DNA from: Desulfobacterales bacterium
GTDB lineage: Bacteria > Desulfobacterota > Desulfobacteria > Desulfobacterales > Desulfobacteraceae
Length of the DNA stretch: 6,778 nt
Assembly: GCA_022361315.1 (NCBI GenBank)
Contig: JAKSBB010000145.1
Location: 1 to 6,778, forward strand
Direction of reading: 5' to 3'
Below the pieces are notes generated by a model, which did no database searches, was not told where the DNA came from, and saw only the letters and a list, made by a program, of their open reading frames with translations. Shown here piece after piece: positions 1-6,389 of the stretch; position 1 is the stretch's first letter, and every line of letters begins with the position of its first letter. A program made the translations under genes and the position numbers.

Positions 1-650
1 AACTGCCGGTATTTGGCTTCGGCAGTATTGTGGTATGGCAGGATGTGGATATCCCGGAAACAGTTTTGTCCCCCCAGGAAATCCAGAATGTCAGATATAT
101 TTTCTTCACTGTCCGTATATCCCGGTATCAGTGGGAATCTTAAGCGACAGGGGGTATCAAGCCGGTCCAGACGCACCAGGTTTTCCAAAACCCTGGCCAC
201 GGGTTTCCCGGTGATCCGCTCGTGCAGCAGGGTATCCACAGCCTTGATATCATAGAGGACAAGGTCCGCTGCCCGGGCGGCCCGTTCCAGAGCATCGGCC
301 GGTGCATATCCGGAAGTATCCAGGCAGGTATGAATCTCCCTCTCCCGGCAGGCTGCAATCAGTGCCCAAAGGAGTTCGGGTTGGCACAGAGGTTCTCCGC
401 CGGACAAGGTGACCCCGCCCCCGGAATCGTCGTAATAGATCAAATCCTTCTCGATTTCCCGGAGAAGTCTGTCCACAAGGTCCGGCACCTCTGTTTCGGA
501 TATCTTTTGGTGCATGGCCTGGCTTTCCGGGTTATGACACCAGCGGCAGGCCAACGGACAGCCCTGAAAGAAGAGGGTGGTCCGGATGCCGGGACCGTCA
601 TGGATGCTGTACCGCTGAATCCTGAATATGTATGGGGAATAGTCTGCCAC
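1..650 (-). CDS. Glycyl-radical enzyme activating enzyme (radical SAM, PflA-like short form), partial at 3' end
   Basis: By family knowledge, this enzyme would use a [4Fe-4S] cluster and S-adenosylmethionine to install the glycyl radical on a partner enzyme in the anaerobic cytoplasm. I translated it from a GTG at 650; 216 residues are visible and the C-terminus lies beyond the left edge. Visible motifs: SIHDGPGIRTT (15-25), the cluster motif CPLACRWC (C31, C35, C38) followed by HNPES, SGGEPL (83-88), DIK (134-136), ITGKP (146-150), IPGYTD (175-180) and LPYH (204-207). Only about 40 residues separate the cysteine motif from SGGEPL, so the ferredoxin-like insert with extra cysteine clusters, common in activators of diol dehydratase and choline lyase type enzymes, is absent; the layout matches E. 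coli PflA (246 residues). GTG is the only sensible start, since the next in-frame ATG is past the cluster motif. It is translated with the upstream GntR gene. The substrate enzyme cannot be named. Confidence 0.93.
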   Translation of the reverse strand, partial: MADYSPYIFRIQRYSIHDGPGIRTTLFFQGCPLACRWCHNPESQAMHQKISETEVPDLVDRLLREIEKDLIYYDDSGGGVTLSGGEPLCQPELLWALIAACREREIHTCLDTSGYAPADALERAARAADLVLYDIKAVDTLLHERITGKPVARVLENLVRLDRLDTPCRLRFPLIPGYTDSEENISDILDFLGGQNCFRDIHILPYHNTAEAKYRQ

Positions 651-656
651 GAAAGA

Positions 657-663
657 CTCCTTA
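657..663 (-). promoter_or_regulatory. Shine-Dalgarno of the activating enzyme, overlapping the GntR stop codon
   Basis: On the minus strand TAAGGAG lies 6 bases before the GTG at 650. Its TAA (663-661) is the stop codon of the GntR gene. Terminating ribosomes therefore sit on the next initiation site, which supports both the GTG start and translational coupling of the two genes. Confidence 0.8.
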
Positions 664-1395
664 ACTGCCCGCACCCGGCATGCTCGTTTCCATCAGCCGG
701 CTGAATTTGGCCACATGCTGTCTTGCCGCCTCTCCGGCGCTTTGGGCATCGCCGTCGCGGACGGCTGACAGGATGGTCTCAAGGTCGCGGACATCATCTG
801 CGAGCGCCTCGGCGGAAAAGGGCAGATACTGATGAAAATAGGCGTGGATATTATCATGGATGGTCTTGAGATTTGCTTCCAGCAGGGGGTTTCCGGCAAT
901 CTCTGCCAGGGTCTGGTGAAACCGGGCATCCAGGCGGTTGAAGTCATCCCAGTCTTCAGGACCGGCTGCCACATGGGTACGGATGTCTTCAAGAATATCT
1001 TCAAGACAGTCGATATCCCCGGATTCGGCAGTCTGCGCCGCCTGTTCCGCCGCATGGCCTTCCAGCAGTTCCCGGAATTCCGCCAGATGTGCCAGGGAGA
1101 CTTTCTTGTGGCGGATCAGGGTTTCCATCCCCGTTTTCATGGCTTCGGAGTTGGCCGGATTCACCCGCGCACCGCCCTTTACACCGGTACGTATGCTCAC
1201 AAGGCCCTTGTGCTCCAGCACCCGGAGCGCCTCCCGCACCGTTCCCCGGCTGGTTTCAAACATATCCTTGAGTTTCATCTCAGAGGGCAAGCGTTCTCCC
1301 GGAGCGATGTCCCCGTCGAAAATTGCGGTCTGAATCTGCTCCACCACGTGCTGGTAGGACTTTTGGGGCTTCATCTTTGTAAAGCTGAGGGCCAT
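661..1395 (-). CDS. FadR-subfamily GntR transcriptional regulator (winged HTH + FCD domain)
   Basis: A complete 244-residue DNA-binding regulator, a normal length for the FadR branch of GntR. Residues about 10-80 form the winged helix-turn-helix: the opening YQHVVEQIQTAI, the PGERLPSEMKL motif (32-42), the recognition segment SRGTVREALRVLE (49-61) and the wing GLVSIRTGVKGG (64-75). Residues about 100-235 form the helical FCD effector domain, with EFRELLEGHAAEQAA (106-120), D156 and H160 in the DARFH stretch, AGNPLLE (167-173) and H227 near the end. One position that usually holds a metal-binding histidine appears to be L205. The ATG at 1395 has GGAG (1405-1402) 6 bases upstream; a second in-frame ATG at residue 8 lacks such a site. 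The gene has its own promoter and a palindrome over the -10, suggesting autorepression. The downstream activating enzyme starts 10 bases after its stop, so the regulon probably includes a glycyl-radical enzyme pathway. The effector, presumably a small carboxylic acid, is unknown. Confidence 0.95.
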   Translation of the reverse strand: MALSFTKMKPQKSYQHVVEQIQTAIFDGDIAPGERLPSEMKLKDMFETSRGTVREALRVLEHKGLVSIRTGVKGGARVNPANSEAMKTGMETLIRHKKVSLAHLAEFRELLEGHAAEQAAQTAESGDIDCLEDILEDIRTHVAAGPEDWDDFNRLDARFHQTLAEIAGNPLLEANLKTIHDNIHAYFHQYLPFSAEALADDVRDLETILSAVRDGDAQSAGEAARQHVAKFSRLMETSMPGAGS

Positions 1396-1401
1396 ATTTA
1401 T

Positions 1402-1405
1402 CTCC
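1402..1405 (-). promoter_or_regulatory. Ribosome binding site of the GntR gene
   Basis: GGAG on the minus strand with a 6-base AT-only spacer before the ATG at 1395. It decides for this start over the internal ATG seven codons further in. Confidence 0.7.
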
Positions 1406-1423
1406 GATTCAAATCAAACAGTC

Positions 1424-1440
1424 AAACTGTCCTACAGTTT
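1424..1440 (-). promoter_or_regulatory. Probable GntR operator: perfect 7-3-7 palindrome
   Basis: AAACTGT-AGG-ACAGTTT (minus strand) is a perfect inverted repeat. Its core has the TGT-NNN-ACA form that fits the general FadR-subfamily operator pattern (TnGTnnnACnA-like). It covers most of the -10 element and the likely transcription start of the gntR gene, the classic position for a repressor site. That the adjacent GntR protein binds it is inference from family behaviour and position. Confidence 0.65.
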
Positions 1441-1464
1441 AAACATTGACAAATCAACCGTCAA
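1436..1464 (-). promoter_or_regulatory. Probable sigma70 promoter of the gntR-activase operon
   Basis: TTGACG (1464-1459, five of six consensus bases) is separated by exactly 17 bases from TAAACT (1441-1436, four of six). The predicted start near 1429 gives a leader of roughly 34 bases before the ATG at 1395. The -10 overlaps the palindrome at 1424-1440. The element is judged by eye; other hexamer choices in this AT-rich gap are possible. Confidence 0.6.
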
Positions 1465-1488
1465 CCACAATGTGAAGTTTTATTTAAA

Positions 1489-3159
1489 TCAGGAGTTTGT
1501 TTCGATGGACTCCGGCATACGAAGAATCTTTATGTCACCATAGGCACGGACCGCATTACGACCGGAAGCCTTGGCCTGATACAGGGCTTTATCGGCACTT
1601 CCCAGCATAATCTCGTAAGCGTCGGCGTCAAACCTTGCCTGGCCGGAAGTATCAGAGATACCGATGGAAACCGTGCAGGAAATGGGCTGTTCCTCCGTGT
1701 TAAAGGTCATGGATGCAATGCCCTGGCGTAACCGTTCCGCCAAATTCCGGGCCAGGGTCATGTCCGCCCCCGGGGCAACCACGGCAAACTCCTCTCCCCC
1801 GTATCTGGCAACGATATCCGAAGACCTTGCGATATCGCTCAACGCACCGGCAATCTGTTTGAGCACCTTGTCTCCGGCCCCATGGCCGTACGTATCGTTG
1901 ATCTTCTTAAAGTGATCGATATCCACCATGAACAGGCTGCACGGTTGGTTTGCCCGCACCGCAATGCTGACAACCCTGGCCCCCTCTTCCATCAGGAACC
2001 GCCGGTTGGGTAATCCGGTGAGCTGATCCGTTACCGCTGCATTTTCCAGCTGACGCAGGGTTTCATCCACCCGGGTGTGCATTGACGAAAATGTATCCAC
2101 GAGCTGGCCGACTTCCCTGGGTGCGCCCTTGAAGGACAATTCATCCCGGGTCCGCCCGAATCTGCCGGCGGCCATGTCCCGGGTCACCTTGTTCAGGCGT
2201 TCCAGGGGGTGGGCTATGGAGTGGGCCACACGGAGAAGCACGGGTATCAGGCAGAACAGTGTAAGGATAAATCCCCCCAGCAGTGCAGCCAGGAACGGGT
2301 AAAGAGAACGGGTGGCTTCCGCGTAATCAATTTCCGAAACGATCAGCCAGCTGCCACCTTTGGTCCATTGGCTGGCCCCAAGTACTTTGGCGCCGCGGTA
2401 ATCCACATAGGGGCCTTCGGGCTGTCCCCCGGTCAGTGCCTCCGTCAGTATTCTGCTGTTGGTTTTGATTTCCATGACAGCCGTATTCGCGACCCTGCCT
2501 TCGGATTTCAGCAGGTCGAGATACCGGGACTCCGTCAGCATATATCCTTCCCGGTTGAGGATATAGGTTTCCCCGGTATTGCCGAACTGAAGGTTGTTCA
2601 TCAGCGCATTGATTGCCGTCAGCCTGGCGGCCAGAAAAACCAGCCCGCCAAATGTCCCGTCGGGCCGGGTCAACGGATGAGAAAATATAATGATGGGCTT
2701 GCCCGAGGTCCGGCCAATAATAACCTTTGTCACATGAGGCTCACCGGCACGGGCCCGGATGAAGTACTCCCGGTCCGACACGTCAACCGTGATACTGCCC
2801 AGAGAATCGGCAATGGTCTTCCCGTGTGGACCCACCATCACCACGGCGGAAATATCCTCATGGGTATTGTCAAACTCCCTGAAAATATGCCGGCACTGGT
2901 CTATATCCCCCTGCCGCACCGCCTGGACCTGTGCAAGAAAAGCCACATCGTTTATCCGCCCCTGGAACCATTCCTCAATGAATATTTTATGGGATTCCGA
3001 CTGCTCGGCCAGGGTTTTCTGGGCATCCTCAATGGTGTCATTGCGAATAAAAAAGAACAAGACAACGGTGACGAACAACAAGGGCAGACAAGCCATTAGA
3101 ATGGAATACAGCCGGATCCGTCCCGCAACGGTATCCGGCCGGAAAATACGGTGCATCAT
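1489..3159 (-). CDS. Membrane diguanylate cyclase: dCache sensor, HAMP, GGDEF domain
   Basis: Predicted to make cyclic di-GMP from two GTP at the cytoplasmic face of the inner membrane in response to a periplasmic ligand. With the ATG at 3159 the protein has 556 residues: membrane helix about 15-38; periplasmic double-Cache domain about 40-283, with the typical VSDREYFIRA and GKPIIIFSHPL stretches; membrane helix about 287-312; HAMP about 310-365; short helical linker; GGDEF domain about 372-540. The domain has DxLTGLPNRR-type DQLTGLPNRR (378-387), the metal-binding DIDHFK (413-418), the active-site signature GGEEF (454-458) and an RxxD inhibitory site RSSD (445-448) five residues before it, so it looks catalytically intact and product-inhibited. 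There is no EAL or HD-GYP domain. An in-frame ATG at 3228 would give 23 more residues but lies upstream of the promoter, so it is rejected. The ligand is not predictable from the sequence, and a link to the neighbouring efflux genes is not shown. Confidence 0.95.
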   Translation of the reverse strand: MMHRIFRPDTVAGRIRLYSILMACLPLLFVTVVLFFFIRNDTIEDAQKTLAEQSESHKIFIEEWFQGRINDVAFLAQVQAVRQGDIDQCRHIFREFDNTHEDISAVVMVGPHGKTIADSLGSITVDVSDREYFIRARAGEPHVTKVIIGRTSGKPIIIFSHPLTRPDGTFGGLVFLAARLTAINALMNNLQFGNTGETYILNREGYMLTESRYLDLLKSEGRVANTAVMEIKTNSRILTEALTGGQPEGPYVDYRGAKVLGASQWTKGGSWLIVSEIDYAEATRSLYPFLAALLGGFILTLFCLIPVLLRVAHSIAHPLERLNKVTRDMAAGRFGRTRDELSFKGAPREVGQLVDTFSSMHTRVDETLRQLENAAVTDQLTGLPNRRFLMEEGARVVSIAVRANQPCSLFMVDIDHFKKINDTYGHGAGDKVLKQIAGALSDIARSSDIVARYGGEEFAVVAPGADMTLARNLAERLRQGIASMTFNTEEQPISCTVSIGISDTSGQARFDADAYEIMLGSADKALYQAKASGRNAVRAYGDIKILRMPESIETNS

Positions 3160-3166
3160 TACTACG

Positions 3167-3171
3167 CCTCC
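3167..3171 (-). promoter_or_regulatory. Ribosome binding site of the diguanylate cyclase gene
   Basis: GGAGG on the minus strand sits 7 bases before the ATG at 3159, and 10 bases before a second consecutive ATG at 3156. This site, with the promoter just upstream, fixes the start well inside the longest open frame. Confidence 0.8.
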
Positions 3172-3195
3172 GGGGTGGATAATCAGTCGGAGACG

Positions 3196-3224
3196 TCTAT
3201 AGAACGAATTGCCCGATCTGTCAA
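3196..3224 (-). promoter_or_regulatory. Strong sigma70-like promoter of the diguanylate cyclase gene
   Basis: TTGACA (3224-3219, all six consensus bases), a 17-base spacer and TATAGA (3201-3196, four of six). The predicted start near 3189 gives a leader of about 30 bases before the ATG at 3159. It lies in the 104-base gap after the efflux pump gene, so the cyclase can be expressed independently of the pump. Confidence 0.72.
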
Positions 3225-3263
3225 GCAAAGACCGGTCATGGGAAGCTTAAGGTATTAAAACAC

Positions 3264-6200
3264 TTATGAATCCTCCCGTTCGATCCGCACCAGATTGAAG
3301 TCCCCCAGAATGCCGTAAAGGCTGGGCACCACCACCAGCACCAGCACCGGAGACACCATCAAACCGAACACGATGGAGCAGGCCAGGGGAATAAGAATCT
3401 GGGCCTGAAGCGACCGTTCGGCCAGCAGGGGCAACAGCCCTGCGATGGTAGTAACCGAGGTCAGAAGCACGGCACGGAAGCGTTCCCTCGACGCCAGCTT
3501 ACCGGCCTGAACCACGCTTTCGCCCCTGGCTGTGTGGGCCTTCACAAAGGTCACCAGGAGGATGGAATCGTTCACTACGATACCGGCCAGGGAGATAAAT
3601 CCCATGATGGAGGGCATGGCGATCTCAAGCCCCATGATCATGTGGCCCCAGATCACCCCGATGAAGGCAAAGGGGATGGTGACCATGACCACCAGGGGTT
3701 CCTGGTAGGATTTGAACTGAAAGCTCAGGAGGCAGAACACCCCGAAGATGCCGATACCCAAGGCCTGAAGCATCCCGCCCATGGAGGTTTTCATCTCCTT
3801 TTCCTGGCCTTCGAGCCCGGTGGAAATGCCGGGAAAATCCCGCTGTAATTCAGGGAGGAAACGTGCTTTGGTATCTGCGATAATATCCGCCGCATTCCCC
3901 TGGGTGGTGTCCAGGTCGCCGGTGACGGTGACGGTACGGATACCGTCCACCCGTCGGATGCCGGCATACCCCCGGGACTGGGTTACGTTGGCCACGGAAC
4001 TTAATGGCACCCGTTCTCCGTCACCGTTCATCAGGTAAAAATTCTCAAGACCGGCAATGCTGCCCCGGTCGGGATCGGCGATCCTCAGGTTGACTTCGTA
4101 GGATTCGTCCCGGACGATCATCTCGGAGGCGGTGGCGCCGTAAAAGGCGGCCCGCAACTGTGAGGAAACCATGCGGGCGTCAAAGCCCCGCGCCTTGGCT
4201 CCTTTTTTGAGGGTGATCCGGATTTCAGGTTTACCCGGGCGCAGATCATCGTAGAGGTCCGAGACCCCGCGGTATTGATACAGCCAGTTGATCAGGCGGG
4301 TGGAAGCCTGCTTCAATTCGTCCAGATGGGTACCTTTGAGACGGATCTCAATGGGCAGCCCTCCCGGTCCGATGGCAGGCTCCTTAAAGGCCAGGGCGAT
4401 GGCATCGGGCACATTGCCGGTGAGATGACGCCAGCGGTTGACGATGTCGTCAATGGTGACGGTGCGGATCTCGGCACTCAGCAGGTCCAGGGAAACGGTG
4501 GCCACGTGGGGACCGGTTTCACCGGCATCGGCGTTGGTATTATAGAGTATTGATGTATTTTCAATCAGGTCAGCCCCCCCCGGCTGATCCGGGGTCATTT
4601 CCCGGTTGATCTGCTCCGCCGCATCCGCCAGACGGTTTACATACATTTCGGTACGGGAAAGGGGGGTACCCTGGGGGAAGAGAATCCTTGCCTGGATCAC
4701 GTCACCGTCGATCTCCGGAAAGGCCCGGACCTTGAGGACGCCGCCGGCAATCATGGAAATGGACGCGATAAATGCAAAGATAACCAGCCCCACGAAGAGG
4801 TAACGATAATCAATGGCCCGGTCCACGATCCACCCCAGCACTTTCTCCCGGGTCCAGCCCAGGGCCCGTTCAATACCCCGCCGGAAACGGTTCGGCGTTG
4901 TCACACCACCGTTGTGGCGCAGGGAATGGGCCAGGTGGTTTGGCAGGATGCCGAAGGCTTCCACCAGGCTCACCGAAAGGGTAAGGATCAGGATCACCGG
5001 GATGACGTACAAAACCTTGCCGATGTCTCCTTTCATGCTCAGGGCCAGGGCACCGAATACAAAACAGGTGGTCAGAAACGAAGAGAACACCCCCGGGGCC
5101 ACACCGGTGATACCGTCCACCGTGGCCCGGAATCCGTTCTTCCCCTTCTCCAGATTGGCGGCCACATTTTCTGCAATTACGATGGCATCATCCATGAGGA
5201 TACCCACCCCGATGAGCAGCCCCACCATGGACAGCATGTTCAGGGAAAGCCCCAGGTGGTTCATGAAGAAAAAGGTCAGGGCAAAGGATACCGGCAGTCC
5301 CATGACCACCCAGAAGGAAAACTTGAAGGGAAAGAAAAGCACCATGGCAAAGAAGACCAGGACCAGCCCCTGGAGGGCGTTCTTCACCAGCATCTGGAGG
5401 CGGTCCCGCACGATGGTGGATACGTTCTGGGTCAGCTCAAATGCCATACCCGGCGGGGCCTGGGCCCGTTCCTTTTCCAGAAATTCCGCCACCGCGTCCA
5501 TGATGTCCAGGGCATCTTCGGTTTTGGTCTTGTTGATCTGGAGAAGTCCTGCCCTGCGGCCGTTGAAAAGGATCTTGTTCTCTTCGTCTTCGAACCGGTC
5601 CGTAATCCTGGCGATCTCGGCCAGCCGGATTTCCGCCCCGGTCTTTGACGAGACAACCACCAGATTGCCCAATTCGGGAACCGACTTGCGCTCTTCGGTG
5701 AACCGCAGAAGGATGTCGGTCTCCTCGGTTTCCAGGCTGCCGGCCGGCAGATCGATATTCTGGGCCGCCACCGCCGATTCGATATCTGAAACGGAAAGCC
5801 CCAGCCGCATCATGTTGTACAGGGGGATTTCAATGAGAAATTCATGGCCGGAGAACCCCAGGATTTCCACCTGGGAGATCAGGTCGGTCTGCTTCAACCG
5901 GTCCTTGAGGTCGTCACAATAAAACTTGAGATGCACGGGGTCCATGGGACCTGTGACGGCGATGGAAACCACCTGGTCCGTCCGGTTGATCTGCTTGACG
6001 ATGAGATCTTCCAGCTGCTCCGGGAAATCACTGACCGCTTCCACCTCGGTTTTAATGTCGTTGAAGAACTGGATAATGTCCCCCTCATCCATCATCTCAA
6101 CCACCACCCTGGCGGAATTTTCCATGGCCGTGCTCCGGACTTCGGCAATATGGCTCACCGAATCAATGGCATCCTCTATCCTGCGGCAGACAGAGGCTTC

Positions 6201-6389
6201 CACATCTTCCGCCGTGGCACCGGGATACACCGCCGTTATTTCCACGGCATTGATGCTGAAATCCGGAAAGGTCTCCCGTTTCAGGTCCCCCACGGAAATG
6301 GCCCCCAGCGCCAGGAAGAGGATCATCATCAGGTTAGCGGCGGTGGGATGGCCGGCCAGAAAAGAGACCATGCCCTTGAACGCGTTCAT
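3264..6389 (-). CDS. RND efflux pump, HAE1/AcrB-type inner-membrane permease
   Basis: A complete 1041-residue proton-driven exporter, the usual length for AcrB-like HAE1 proteins. It should form a trimer in the inner membrane and pass drugs, lipids or other amphiphiles to an adaptor and an outer-membrane channel. The fold is the RND tandem: a first membrane helix (about 15-34), a large periplasmic loop (about 38-330), five helices (about 338-480), another helix (about 528-550), a second periplasmic loop (about 553-870), then the last five helices (about 872-1025). Family landmarks are YPGATAEDVE (55-64), the TM4 proton-relay pair D400-D401 in GILMDDAIVIAEN, and a TM11 arginine, R972, before the AVLLTS stretch. 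The TM10 lysine of AcrB is replaced: the segment reads GIVVNDSILLV with N940 and D941. The paired aspartates argue against a heavy-metal (CzcA) pump. The ATG overlaps the adaptor's stop (ATGA, 6386-6389), with GGGGAGG four bases upstream, so the two are one operon. The substrate is unknown, and no outer-membrane channel gene is in the window. Confidence 0.96.
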   Translation of the reverse strand: MNAFKGMVSFLAGHPTAANLMMILFLALGAISVGDLKRETFPDFSINAVEITAVYPGATAEDVEASVCRRIEDAIDSVSHIAEVRSTAMENSARVVVEMMDEGDIIQFFNDIKTEVEAVSDFPEQLEDLIVKQINRTDQVVSIAVTGPMDPVHLKFYCDDLKDRLKQTDLISQVEILGFSGHEFLIEIPLYNMMRLGLSVSDIESAVAAQNIDLPAGSLETEETDILLRFTEERKSVPELGNLVVVSSKTGAEIRLAEIARITDRFEDEENKILFNGRRAGLLQINKTKTEDALDIMDAVAEFLEKERAQAPPGMAFELTQNVSTIVRDRLQMLVKNALQGLVLVFFAMVLFFPFKFSFWVVMGLPVSFALTFFFMNHLGLSLNMLSMVGLLIGVGILMDDAIVIAENVAANLEKGKNGFRATVDGITGVAPGVFSSFLTTCFVFGALALSMKGDIGKVLYVIPVILILTLSVSLVEAFGILPNHLAHSLRHNGGVTTPNRFRRGIERALGWTREKVLGWIVDRAIDYRYLFVGLVIFAFIASISMIAGGVLKVRAFPEIDGDVIQARILFPQGTPLSRTEMYVNRLADAAEQINREMTPDQPGGADLIENTSILYNTNADAGETGPHVATVSLDLLSAEIRTVTIDDIVNRWRHLTGNVPDAIALAFKEPAIGPGGLPIEIRLKGTHLDELKQASTRLINWLYQYRGVSDLYDDLRPGKPEIRITLKKGAKARGFDARMVSSQLRAAFYGATASEMIVRDESYEVNLRIADPDRGSIAGLENFYLMNGDGERVPLSSVANVTQSRGYAGIRRVDGIRTVTVTGDLDTTQGNAADIIADTKARFLPELQRDFPGISTGLEGQEKEMKTSMGGMLQALGIGIFGVFCLLSFQFKSYQEPLVVMVTIPFAFIGVIWGHMIMGLEIAMPSIMGFISLAGIVVNDSILLVTFVKAHTARGESVVQAGKLASRERFRAVLLTSVTTIAGLLPLLAERSLQAQILIPLACSIVFGLMVSPVLVLVVVPSLYGILGDFNLVRIEREDS
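4570..4587 (-). repeat. Eight-base G run inside a small inverted repeat, within the RND gene
   Basis: On the minus strand a run of eight G (4581-4574) lies in an inverted repeat TCAGCC / GGCTGA with a 6-base loop. It encodes Pro-Gly-Gly-Ala around residues 603-606, in the second periplasmic loop. The frame is intact here. Such a run could slip during replication or sequencing. Confidence 0.4.

Larger units (their letters stand above)
1410..1467. repeat. Short direct repeats flanking the operator region
   Basis: CAAATCAA occurs at 1410-1417 and again at 1450-1457, offset by 40 bases, close to four helical turns. TCAACC is repeated in tandem at 1454-1459 and 1461-1466, across the -35 region. 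Both kinds of repeat surround the palindrome at 1424-1440. They may be accessory protein sites or chance similarity in AT-rich DNA. Confidence 0.35.

Noticed and set aside
693..1055. Minus-strand frame of 120 codons within the GntR gene
   Set aside because: Out-of-frame shadow of the FCD domain coding sequence, with no recognisable protein motif.
1374..1395. Alternative GntR start at the internal ATG (residue 8)
   Set aside because: The ATG at 1395 has GGAG at a 6-base spacing; no comparable site precedes the internal one.
1446..1464. Inverted repeat TTGAC, 9 bases, GTCAA as a second operator or terminator
   Set aside because: Only a 5-base stem with a 9-base loop, and one arm is the -35 hexamer itself. 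No T run follows, so it is not a terminator; operator status is weaker than for the 7-3-7 palindrome.
1466..1474. CACAATGTG mini-hairpin after the cyclase stop as a terminator
   Set aside because: The stem is only four bases and is not followed by a T run.
3230..3237. GACCGGTC palindrome between the pump and cyclase genes as a terminator
   Set aside because: Self-complementary with no loop and no following T run. It lies just upstream of the cyclase -35 and resembles a chance or restriction-type palindrome.
4813..5922. Long plus-strand open frame of 369 codons (and others at 2209-3099, 222-704 and 832-1449)
   Set aside because: Each lies wholly or almost wholly opposite a minus-strand gene with clear family motifs. 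The translations are low-complexity, rich in Ser/Arg/His/Gly, with no recognisable domain.
3264..6389. Heavy-metal (CzcA/CusA-type) RND assignment
   Set aside because: TM4 has the adjacent Asp-Asp pair of HAE1 pumps, and no methionine-rich or Asp/Glu metal-relay signature was seen.
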